Shown here: piece after piece, positions 53,994 through 64,000 of the stretch
How positions within the stretch are numbered: the first letter of the stretch is position 1
Layout of the letters: every line of letters begins with the position of its first letter
Source: Utricularia gibba
Lineage: Eukaryota; Streptophyta; Magnoliopsida; Lamiales; Lentibulariaceae
Length of the DNA stretch: 64,000 nucleotides
NCBI GenBank assembly: GCA_002189035.1
Contig: NEEC01000027.1
Coordinates: 636,451-700,450 of the forward strand
Direction: 5' to 3'
Position numbers and translations under genes: made by a program
The notes under the pieces: generated by a model
What the model was told of the DNA's origin: nothing
Seen by the model: only the letters and a program-made list of their open reading frames with translations
The model's database searches: none

Positions 53994-55066
53994 ATTTAAA
54001 ACGTCATGCTGTGCGCAGCGTGACTCATCACGGTTTGCAAGATATTGCAAGATATTGAACGCGGCACGAAGCATGCATCAGTTGTGCGTATGAACACACC
54101 CGTGGCATTGTAAGGGATCACCTCAAAAATGAAAATTTCACACCTTCCAATGAAATCCATATGTTTTACAAACGAGAAATCACATTCGCGTCGAATCGGA
54201 AGCCCCGAGTCGAATTATCGCGAACGTCATGGCAACTTTGTGGCACAATTGAAGGCTAATATAAGAAATAATTCGAGCTCTGATAAATCGTCGGACGACG
54301 AAGCTTCCATCACGGATGATGACCGCCTCGAATGAGCTTCGAAACGGTGTGTCGTGCGCAACGCGGGACGAAGCTTCCATCACGGATGATGACCGCTCGG
54401 AATGAGCTTCGAAACGGTGTGTCGTGCGCAACGCGGGTAATCACGGTTTTGAAGATATCGACAAAATACGGAATGGTGCACGAGGTCTACATCAGGTGTG
54501 GGTTGGAAAACACCCGTGGCATTGTAAGGGATCGCCTCGAAAACGAAAATTTCACACCTTCCAATGAAATCCATATGTTTGCATGCGAGAAATCACATTC
54601 CGTCGAATCGGAAGTCCCGAGTCGCATCGTCGCGAACGTCGTGGCCAATTTGGGGCACAATTGAAGGCTAAATAGACAATAATTCGAGCTCTGATACATG
54701 TCGGACGACAAAGCTTCCAACACGGAAGATGACCGCTCCGAATGAGCTTCGAAACGGTGTGTCGTGCGCTACGTGGCTCATCACGGTTTCAAGATATCGA
54801 CAAAATACGAATGGTGCACGAGGCATGCATCATGTGTGCGTAAGAACACACCCGTGGCATTGTAAGGGATCGCCTCGAAAACGAAAATTTCACACCTTCC
54901 AATGAAATGCATATGTATTGCATGCGAGAAGTCCCGAGTCGCATCGTCGCGAACGTCGTGGCCAATTTGGGGCACAATTGAAGGCTAAATACGGCAATAA
55001 TTCGAGCTCTGATACATCGTCGGACGACAAAGCTTCCAACACGGAAGATGACCGGCTCAGAATGAG
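53994..55066 (+). repeat. HOR block, 3-mer A-B'-F/E with internal duplication
   Basis: 1073 bp. It contains a 70-bp local duplication (54297-54436). The last monomer (54747-55066, 320 bp) begins as F and jumps at gcgagaagtcccgag near 54927 into an E 3' half, losing about 24 bp. Confidence 0.85.
54297..54436 (+). repeat. 70-bp tandem microduplication
   Basis: 54297-54366 and 54367-54436 are near-identical 70-bp copies spanning the A/B monomer boundary (AAGCTT, atcacggatgatgaccg, gagcttcgaaacgg, gtcgtgcgcaacgcgg). They differ by a shifted one-base loss (gcctcgaatg versus gctcggaatg). It is the only clear sub-monomer tandem duplication noticed in the window. Confidence 0.88.
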
Positions 55067-56440
55067 ATTTAAAACGTCATGCTGTGCGCAGCGTGACTCA
55101 TCACGGTTTGCAAGATATTGCAAAGATATTGAACGCGGCACGAAGCATGCATCAGTTGTGCGTATGAACACACCCGTGGCATTGTAAGGGATCACCTCAA
55201 AAATGAAAATTTCACACCTTCCAATGAAATCATATGTTTTACAAACGAGAAATCACATTCGCGTCGAATCGGAAGCCCCGAGTCGAATTATCGCGAACGT
55301 CATGGCAACTTTGTGGCACAATTGAAGGCTAATATAAGGAAATAATTCGAGCTCTGATAAATCGTCGGACGACGAAGCTTCCATCACGGATGATGACCGC
55401 CTCGGAATGAGCTTCGAAACGGTGTGTCGTGCGCAACGCGGGTAATCACGGTTTTGAAGATATCGACAAAATACGGAATGGTGCACGAGGTCTACATCAG
55501 GTGTGGGTTGAAAACACCCGTGGCATTGTAAGGGATCGCCTCGAAAACGAAAATTTCACACCTTCCAATGAAATGCATATGTTTGCATGCGCGAAATCCC
55601 ATTCCTGTCGAATCGGAAGTCCCGAGTCAAACCATCGCGAACGTCGTGGCCACTTTGTGGCACAATTGAAGGCTAATAGAAGGCAATAATTCGAGCTCTG
55701 ATACATTGTCGGACGACAAAGCTTCCAACACGGAAGATGCTCGGCTAAGAATGAGCTTTGAAACGTCATGCCGTGCGCAGCGTGACTCATCACGGTTTGC
55801 AAGATATCGACAAGATATTGAACGAGGCACGAGGCATGCATCAGGTGTGCGTAAGAACACACCCGTGCATTGTAAGGGATCGCCTCGAAAACGAAAATTT
55901 CACACCTTCCAATGAAATGCATATGTATTGCATGCGAGAAATCCCATTCCTGTCGAATCGGAAGTCCCGAGTCACACCATCGCGAACGTCGTGGCCATTT
56001 TTGGCACAATTGAAGGCTAATAGAAGGCAATAATTGAGCTCTGATACATTGTCGGACGACAAAGCTTCCAACACGGAAGATGACCGGCTCAGAATGAGCT
56101 TTGAAACGGTATCCTGTGCGTAGCGTGACTCATCACGGTTTGCAAGATATCGACAAGATATTGAACGAGGCACGAGGCATGCATCAGGTGTGCGTAAGAA
56201 CACACCCGTGCATTGTAAGGGATCGCTCGAAAACGAAAATTTCACACCTTCCAATGAAATGCATATGTTTGCATGCGAGAAATCCATTCGCATCGAATCG
56301 GAAGTCCCGAGTCGCATCGTCGCGAACGTCGTGGCCAATTTGGGGCACAATTGAAGGCTAAAATACGGCAATAATTCGAGCTCTGATACATCGTCGGACG
56401 ACAAAGCTTCCAACACGGAAGATGACCGGCTCAGAATGAG
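55067..56440 (+). repeat. HOR block, 4-mer A-B-D-E
   Basis: 1374 bp. D has ccatttttggcac and ataattgagctc. E reads gtgcgtaagaacacacccgtgc. Confidence 0.86.
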
Positions 56441-57789
56441 ATTTAAAACGTCATGCTGTGCGCAGCGTGACTCATCACGGTTTGCAAGATATTGCAAGAT
56501 ATTGAACGCGGCACGAAGCATGCATCAGTTGTGCGTATGAACACACCCGTGGCATTGTAAGGGATCACCTCAAAAATGAAAATTTCACACCTTCCAATGA
56601 AATCCATATGTTTTACAAACGAGAAATCACATTCGCGTCGAATCGGAAGCCCCGAGTCGAATTATCGCGAACGTCATGGCAACTTTGTGGCACAATTGAA
56701 GGCTAATATAAGGAAATAATTCGAGCTCTGATAAATCGTCGGACGACGAAGCTTCCATCACGGATGATGACCGCCTCGGAATGAGCTTCGAAACGGTGTG
56801 TCGTGCGCAACGCGGGTAATCACGGTTTTGAAGATATCGACAAAATACGGAATGGTGCACGAGGTCTACATCAGGTGTGGGTTGGAAAACACCCGTGGCA
56901 TTGTAAGGGATCGCCTCGAAAACGAAAATTTCACACCTTCCAATGAAATCCATATGTCTTGATAGCGAGAAATCACATTCCGTCGAATCGGAAGTCCCGA
57001 GTCGCATCGTCGCGAACGTCGTGGCCAATTTGGGGCACAATTGAAGGCTAACATACGACAATAATTCGAGCTCTGATACATCGTCGGATGACAAAGCTTC
57101 CAACACGGAAGATGACCGCCTCGAATGAGCTTCGAAACGGTGTGTCGTGCGATATCGACAAGATATTGAACGAGGCACGAGGCATGCATCAGTGTGCGTA
57201 AGAACACACCCGTGCATTGTAAGGGATCGCCTCGAAAACGAAAAATTTCACACCTTCCAATGAAATGCATATGTTTGCATGCGAGAAATCCCATTCCTGT
57301 CGAATCGGAAGTCCCGAGTCACACCATCGCGAACGTCGTGGCCATTTGTGGCACAATTGAAGGCTAATAGAAGGCAATAATTCGAGCTCTGATACATTGT
57401 CGGACGACAAAGCTTCCAACACGGAAGATGACCGGCTCAGAATGAGCTTTGAAACGGTATCCTGTGCGTAGCGTGACTCATCACGGTTTGCAAGATATCG
57501 ACAAGATATTGAACGAGGCACGAGGCATGCATCATGTGTGCGTAAGAACACACCCGTGGCATTGTAAGGGATCGCTCGAAAACGAAAATTTCACACCTTC
57601 CAATGAAATGCATATGTTTGCATGCGAGAAATCCCATTCGCATCGAATCGGAAGTCCCGAGTCGCATCGTCGCGAACGTCGTGGCCAATTTGGGGCACAA
57701 TTGAAGGCTAAATACGGCAATAATTCGAGCTCTGATACATCGTCGGACGACAAAGCTTCCAACACGGAAGATGACCGGCTCAGAATGAG
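56441..57789 (+). repeat. HOR block, 4-mer A-B'-F/D-E
   Basis: 1349 bp. The third monomer (57130-57446, 317 bp) begins gtgtgtcgtgcg and jumps to atatcgacaagatattg, losing the region that would distinguish F from B, then continues as D. Confidence 0.83.
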
Positions 57790-59150
57790 ATTTAAAACGT
57801 CATGCTGTGCGCAGCGTGACTCATCACGGTTTGCAAGATATTGCAAGATATTGAACGCGGCACGAAGCATGCATCAGTTGTGCGTATGAACACACCCGTG
57901 GCATTGTAAGGGATCACCTCAAAAATGAAAATTTCACACCTTCCAATGAAATCCATATGTTTTACAAACGAGAAATCACATTCGCGTCGAATCGGAAGCC
58001 CGAGTCGAATTATCGAACGTCATGGCAACTTTGTGGCACAATTGAAGGCTAATATAAGGAAATAATTCGAGCTCTGATAAATCGTCGGACGACGAAGCTT
58101 CCATCACGGATGATGACCGCCTCGGAATGAGCTTCGAAACGGTGTGTCGTGCGCAACGCGGGTAATCACGGTTTTGAAGATATCGACAAAATACGGAATG
58201 GTGCACGAGGCTACATCAGGTGTGGGTTGGAAAACACCCGTGGCATTGTAAGGGATCGCCTCGAAAACGAAAATTTCACACCTTCCAATGAAATGCATAT
58301 GTTTGCATGCGAGAAATCCCATTCCTGTCGAATCGGAAGTCCCGAGTCCCATCGCGAACGTCGTGGCCACTTTGTGGCACAATTGAAGGCTAATAGAAGG
58401 CAATAATTCGAGCTCTGATACATTGTCGGACGACAAAGCTTCCAACACGGAAGATGCTCGGCAGAATGAGCTTTGAAACGTCATGCCGTGCGCAGCGTGA
58501 CTCATCACGGTTGCAAGATATCGACAAAGATATTGAACGAGGCACGAGGCATGCATCAGGTGTGCAAGAACACACCCGTGGCATTGTAAGGGATCGCCTC
58601 GAAAACGAAAATTTCACACCTTCCAATGAAATGCATATGTATTGCATGCGAGAAATCCCATTCCTGTCGAATCGGAAGTCCCGAGTCACACCATCGCGAA
58701 CGTCGTGGCCACTTTGTGGCACAATTGAAGGCTAATAGAAGGCAATAATTCGAGCTGATACATTGTCGGACGACAAAGCTTCCAACACGGAAGATGACCG
58801 GCTCAGAATGAGCTTTGAAACGGTATCCTGTGCGTAGCGTGACTCATCACGGTTTGCAAGATATCGACAAGATATTGAACGAGGCACGAGGCATGCATCA
58901 TGTGTGCGTAAGAACACACCCGTGGCATTGTAAGGGATCGCCTCGAAAACGAAAATTTCACACCTTCCAATGAAATGCATATGTTTGCATGCGAGAAATC
59001 ACATTCGCATCGAATCGGAAGTCCCGAGTCGCACGAACGTCGTGGCCAATTTTGGGCACAATTGAAGGCTAAAATACGGCAATAATTCGAGCTCTGATAC
59101 ATCGTCGGACGACAAAGCTTCCAACACGGAGATGACCGGCTCAGAATGAG
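57790..59150 (+). repeat. HOR block, 4-mer A-B-D-E
   Basis: 1361 bp. Small losses include gtcccatcgcgaacg near 58347, gtgtgcaagaacac near 58561 and cgagctgatac near 58752. Confidence 0.85.
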
Positions 59151-60527
59151 ATTTAAAACGTCATGCTGTGCGCAGCGTGACTCATCACGGTTTGCAAGAT
59201 ATTGCAAGATTGAACGCGGCACGAAGCATGCATCAGTTGTGCGTATGAACACACCCGTGGCATTGTAAGGGATCACCTCAAAAATGAAAATTTCACACCT
59301 TCCAATGAAATCCATATGTTTTACAAACGAGAAATCACATTCGCGTCGAATCGGAAGCCCCGAGTCGAATTATCGCGAACGTCATGGCAACTTTGTGGCA
59401 CAATTGAAGGCTAATAAGGAAATAATTCGAGCTCTGATAAATCGTCGGACGACGAAGCTTCCATCACGGATGATGACCGCCTCGGAATGAGCTTCGAAAC
59501 GTGTGTCGTGCGCAACGCGGGTAATCACGGTTTTGAAGATATCGACAAAATACGGAATGGTGCACGAGGTCTACATCAGGTGTGGGTTGGAAAACACCCG
59601 TGGCATTGTAAGGGATCGCCTCGAAAACGAAAATTTCACACCTTCCAATGAAATGCATATGTATTGCATGCGCGAAATCCCATTCCTGTCGAATCGGAAG
59701 TCCCGAGTCAAACCATCGCGAACGTCGTGGCCACTTTGTGGCACAATTGAAGGCTAATAGAAGGCAATAATTCGAGCTCTGATACATTGTCGGACGACAA
59801 AGCTTCCAACACGGAAGATGCTCGGCTAAGAATGAGCTTTGAAACGTCATGCCGTGCGCAGCGTGACTCATCACGGTTTGCAAGATATCGACAAGATATT
59901 GAACGAGGCACGAGGCATGCATCAGGTGTGCGTAAGAACACACCCGTAGCATTGTAAGGGATCGCCTCGAAAACGAAAATTTCACACCTTCCAATGAAAT
60001 GCATATGTATTGCATGCGAGAAATCCCATTCCTGTCGAATCGGAAGTCCCGAGTCACACCATCGCGAACGTCGTGGCCATTTTTGGCACAATTGAAGGCT
60101 AATAGAAGGCAATAATTTGAGCTCTGATACATTGTCGGACGACAAAGCTTCCAACACGGAAGATGACCGGCTCAGAATGAGCTTTGAAACGGTATCCTGT
60201 GCGTAGCGTGACTCATCACGGTTTGCAAAGATATCGACAAGATATTGAACGAGGCACGAGGCATGCATCAGGTGTGCGTAAGAACACACCCGTAGCATTG
60301 TAAGGGATCGCCTCGAAAACGAAAATTTCACACCTTCAATGAAATGCATATGTTTGCATGCGAGAAATCCCATTCGCATCGAATCGGAAGTCCCGAGTCG
60401 CATCGTCGCGAACGTCGTGGCCAATTTGGGGCACAATTGAAGGCTAAAATACGGCAATAATTCGAGCTCTGATACATCGTCGGACGACAAAGCTTCCAAC
60501 ACGGAAAGATGACCGGCTCAGAATGAG
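59151..60527 (+). repeat. HOR block, 4-mer A-B-D-E
   Basis: 1377 bp. It carries the derived D words ccatttttggcac and aatttgagctc and the E word cccgtagcattg, matching 52614-53993 closely. Confidence 0.87.
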
Positions 60528-62936
60528 ATTTAAAACGTCATGCTGTGCGCAGCGTGACTCATCACGGTTTGCAAGATATTGCAAGATATTGAACGCGGCA
60601 CGAAGCATGCATCAGTTGTGCGTATGAACACACCCGTGGCATTGTAAGGGATCACCTCAAAAATGAAAATTTCACACCTTCCAATGAAATCCATATGTTT
60701 TACAAACGAGAAATCACATTCGCGTCGAATCGGAAGCCCCGAGTCGAATTATCGCGAACGTCATGGCAACTTTGTGGCACAATTGAAGGCTAATATAAGG
60801 AAATAATTCGAGCTCTGATAAATCGTCGGACGACGAAGCTTCCATCACGGATGATGACCGCCTCGGAATGAGCTTCGAAACGGTGTGTCGTGCGCAACGC
60901 GGGTAATCACGGTTTTGAAGATATCGACAAAATACGGAATGGTGCACGAGGTCTACATCAGGTGTGGTTGGAAAACACCCGTGGCATTGTAAGGGATCGC
61001 CTCGAAAACGAAAATTTCACACCTTCCAATGAAATGCATATGTATTGCATGCGAGAAATCCATTCCTGTCGAATCGGAAGTCCCGAGTCAAACCATCGCG
61101 AACGTCGTGGCCACTTTGTGGCACAATTGAAGGCTAATAGAAGGCAATAATTCGAGCTCTGATACATTGTCGGACGACAAAGCTTCCAACACGGAAGATG
61201 CCGGCTAAGAATGAGCTTTGAAACGTCATGCCGTGCGCAGCGTGACTCATCACGGTTTGCAAGATATCGACAAGATATTGAACGAGGCACGAGGCATGCA
61301 TCAGGTGTGCGTAAGAACACACCCGTGGCATTGTAAGGGATCGCCTCGAAAACGAAAATTTCACACCTTCCAATGAAATGCATATGTATTGCATGCGAGA
61401 AATCCCATTCCTGTCGAATCGGAAGTCCCGAGTCACACCATCGCGAACGTCGTGGCCATTTGTGGCACAATTGAAGGCTAATAGAAGGCAATAATTCGAG
61501 CTCTGATACATTGTCGGACGACAAAGCTTCCAACACGGAAGATGACCGGCTCAGAATGAGCTTTGAAACGGTATCCTGTGCGTAGCGTGACTCATCACGG
61601 TTTGCAAGATATCGACAAGATATTGAACGAGGCACGAGGCATGCATCAGTTGTGCGTATGAACACACCCGTGGCATTGTAAGGGATCACCTCAAAAATGA
61701 AAATTTCACACCTTCCAATGAAATCCATATGTTTTACAAACGAGAAATCACATTCGCGTCGAATCGGAAGCCCCGAGTCGAATTATCGCGAACGTCATGG
61801 CAACTTTGTGGCACAATTGAAGGCTAATATAAGGAAATAATTCGAGCTCTGATAAATCGTCGGACGACGAAGCTTCCATCACGGATGATGACCGCCTCGG
61901 AATGAGCTTCGAAACGGTGTGTCGTGCGCAACGCGGGTAATCACGGTTTTGAAGATATCGACAAAATACGGAATGGTGCACGAGGTCTACATCAGGTGTG
62001 GTTGGAAACACCCGTGGCATTGTAAGGGATCGCCTCGAAAACGAAAATTTCACACCTTCCAATGAAATGCATATGTATTGCATGCGCGAAATCCCATTCC
62101 TGTCGAATCGGAAGTCCCGAGTCAAACCATCGCGAACGTCGTGGCCACTTTGTGGCACAATTGAAGGCTAATAGAAGGCAATAATTCGAGCTCTGATACA
62201 TTGTCGGACGACAAAGCTTCCAACACGGAAGATGCTCGGCTAAGAATGAGCTTTGAAACGTCATGCCGTGCGCAGCGTGACTCATCACGGTTTGCAAGAT
62301 ATCGACAAGATATTGAACGAGGCACGAGGCATGCATCAGGTGTGCGTAAGAACACACCCGTAGCATTGTAAGGGATCGCCTCGAAAACGAAAATTTCACA
62401 CCTTCCAATGAAATGCATATGTATTGCATGCGAAATCCCATTCCTGTCGAATCGGAAGTCCCGAGTCACACCATCGCGAACGTCGTGGCCATTTTTGGCA
62501 CAATTGAAGGCTAATAGAAGGCAATAATTTGAGCTCTGATACATTGTCGGACGACAAAGCTTCCAACACGGAAGATGACCGGCTCAGAATGAGCTTTGAA
62601 ACGGTATCCTGTGCGTAGCGTGACTCATCACGGTTTGCAAGATATCGACAAGATATTGAACGAGGCACGAGGCATGCATCAGTGTGCGTAGAACACACCC
62701 GTAGCATTGTAAGGGATCGCCTCGAAAACGAAAATTTCACACCTTCCAATGAAATGCATATGTTTGCATGCGAGAAATCCCATTCGCATCGAATCGGAAG
62801 TCCCGAGTCGCATCGTCGCGAACGTCGTGGCCAATTTGGGGCACAATTGAAGGCTAAAATACGGCAATAATTCGAGCTCTGATACATCGTCGGACGACAA
62901 AGCTTCCAACACGGAAGATGACCGGCTCAGAATGAG
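60528..62936 (+). repeat. HOR block, 7-mer A-B-D-E/A-B-D-E
   Basis: 2409 bp. This is effectively two C-less cycles joined through the E/A hybrid at 61561-61906, which replaces an E plus A pair. The second D has ccatttttggcac and aatttgagctc. Confidence 0.86.
61561..61906 (+). repeat. E/A hybrid monomer 4
   Basis: 346 bp, full length and undamaged. It has an E/C start (ggtatcctgtgcgtagcg), an exchange in gcatgcatca and an A end (gttgtgcgtatg). It is embedded in the 4-mer domain rather than in a 12-mer. Confidence 0.85.
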
Positions 62937-64000
62937 ATTTAAAACGTCATGCTGTGCGCAGCGTGACTCATCACGGTTTGCAAGATATTGCAAGATATTG
63001 AACGCGGCACGAAGCATGCATCAGTTGTGCGTATGAACACACCCGTGGCATTGTAAGGGATCACCTCAAAATGAAAATTTCACACCTTCCAATGAAATCC
63101 ATATGTTTTACAAACGAGAAATCACATTCGCGTCGAATCGGAAGCCCCGAGTCGAATTATCGCGAACGTCATGGCAACTTTGTGGCACAATTGAAGGCTA
63201 ATATAAGGAAATAATTCGAGCTCTGATAAATCGTCGGACGACGAAGCTTCCATCACGGATGATGACCGCCTCGGAATGAGCTTCGAAACGTGTGTCGTGC
63301 GCAACGCGGTAATCACGGTTTTGAAGATATCGACAAAATACGGAATGGTGAACGAGGTCTACATCAGGTGTGGGTTGGAAACACCCGTGGCCTTGTAAGG
63401 GATCGCCTCGAAAACGAAAATTTCACCCTTCCAACGAAATGAATATTTTTTGCTAGCGAGAAATCACATTCGCGTCGAATCGGAAGTCCCGAGTCGCATC
63501 GTCGCGAACGTCGTGGCCAATTTGGGCACAATTGAAGGCTAACATACGACAATAATTCGAGCTCTGATACATCGTCGGATGACAAAGCTTCCAACACGGA
63601 AGATGACCGCCTCGAATGAGCTTCGAAACGGTGTGTCGTGCGCTACGTGGCTCATCACGGTTTTCAAGATATCGATAAATACAGAATGGTGCACGAGGCA
63701 TGCATCATGTGGGCGTAAGAACACACCCGTGGCATTGTAAGGATCGCCTCGAAAAACGAAAATTTCACACCTTCCAATGAAATGCATATGTATTGCATGC
63801 GCGAAATCCCATTCCTGTCGAATCGGAAGTCCCGAGTCAAACCATCGCGAACGTGGCCACTTTTGGCACAATTGAAGGCTAATATAAGGTAATAATTCGT
63901 GCTCTGATACATCGTCGAACGACAAAGCTTGCAAACGAAGAAATGACCGCCTCAGAATGAGCTTCGAAACGGTGTGTCATGCGCACGCGGCTCATCACGC
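62937..64000 (+). repeat. Partial HOR block with degenerate right end
   Basis: The order is A (62937-63280), B'-like (63281-63620), F (63621-63961) and the first 39 bp of a further monomer. Unusual words accumulate from 63350 on: gtgaacgaggtc, tttcacccttccaacg, atattttttgctagcg, taatataaggtaataattcg, tcgtcgaacgac and gcttgcaaacgaag. Several resemble the G class. Confidence 0.82.

Larger units (their letters stand above)
1..64000 (+). repeat. Satellite DNA array, ~345-bp monomer, whole window
   Basis: The word gtaagggatc recurs every 340-346 bp from position 2 to beyond 63 kb (for example 2, 621, 967, 1312, 1656, 1999), always on the same strand. Every intervening stretch aligns to the same monomer. 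Nearly every monomer has one GAGCTC and one AAGCTT site about 35 bp apart, and most have GATATC. Monomer lengths are usually 344-346 bp, with shortened exceptions of about 276-332 bp. No inversion, mobile-element insertion or unique sequence interrupts the array. A period of about 345 bp is close to two nucleosome repeats, a common size for eukaryotic satellites; a role in heterochromatin or a centromere is inference. No gene is present, and both array ends lie outside the window. Confidence 0.98.

Noticed and set aside
1-64000. CRISPR array or bacterial repeat region
   Set aside because: The repeats are ~345 bp and directly adjacent, with no variable spacers and no cas-like genes.
1-64000. 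CENP-B box (TTCGnnnnAnnCGGG or its complement)
   Set aside because: I checked cttcgaaacgg, cgaatcggaagtcccg and cccgagtc contexts in each class; none matches the spacing of the core bases.
1-64000. Ribosomal intergenic spacer or telomeric repeat
   Set aside because: No rRNA-like sequence, no promoter duplication pattern and no short telomere-type repeat is present anywhere.

Overview
The whole 64 kb window is one uninterrupted satellite DNA array. It is built from head-to-tail copies of a monomer of about 345 bp, all in the same orientation, roughly 186 in total by hand count. I found no protein-coding gene, RNA gene, transposon, CRISPR array or unique spacer. An array this long, of this unit size and with nested higher-order structure is typical of eukaryotic heterochromatin (centromeric, pericentromeric or sex/B-chromosome type). 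I cannot name the species. Open reading frames are by-products: the period is close to 115 codons, so frames reopen in each monomer, but they are broken by indels and change register.

The monomers fall into recognisable classes, called here A, B, B', C, D, E, F and a divergent G class. They are arranged as higher-order repeats (HORs). Every HOR block begins with an A monomer (landmark gatttaaaacg), continues with a B-class monomer, and ends with a monomer carrying an E-type 3' half. The basic cycle is A-B-C-D-E (5 monomers, about 1.73 kb). Blocks of 3, 4, 6, 7, 8 and 12 monomers arise by inserting F or C-D pairs, by losing C, or by fusing classes. Block boundaries are numbered from the A landmark.

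Region by region, in monomers per block. 1-4297 is a truncated junction monomer plus a 12-mer block. 4298-20811 reads 5,7,7,3,7,8,6,5. 20812-29020 is two tandem 12-mer blocks. 29021-45391 again reads 5,7,7,3,7,8,6,5. 45392-64000 is a different domain, reading 5,4,7,5,4,3,4,4,4,4,7 and a partial block, dominated by a four-monomer A-B-D-E form that lacks C.

The main discovery is a third level of organisation. About 20.5 kb (about 300-20811) recurs at about 25056-45391, displaced by 24.58-24.76 kb. The block order is the same, and private deletions, private substitutions and a rare island of divergent G monomers are shared. The second copy has lost about 143 bp between 29.0 and 38.9 kb through many tiny deletions, yet stays in near-perfect register from 38.9 to 45.4 kb. 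This means either strongly uneven decay or uneven base-calling quality in the assembly.

Classes, boundaries and counts come from reading the sequence by eye. No alignment, self dot-plot or database search was run.
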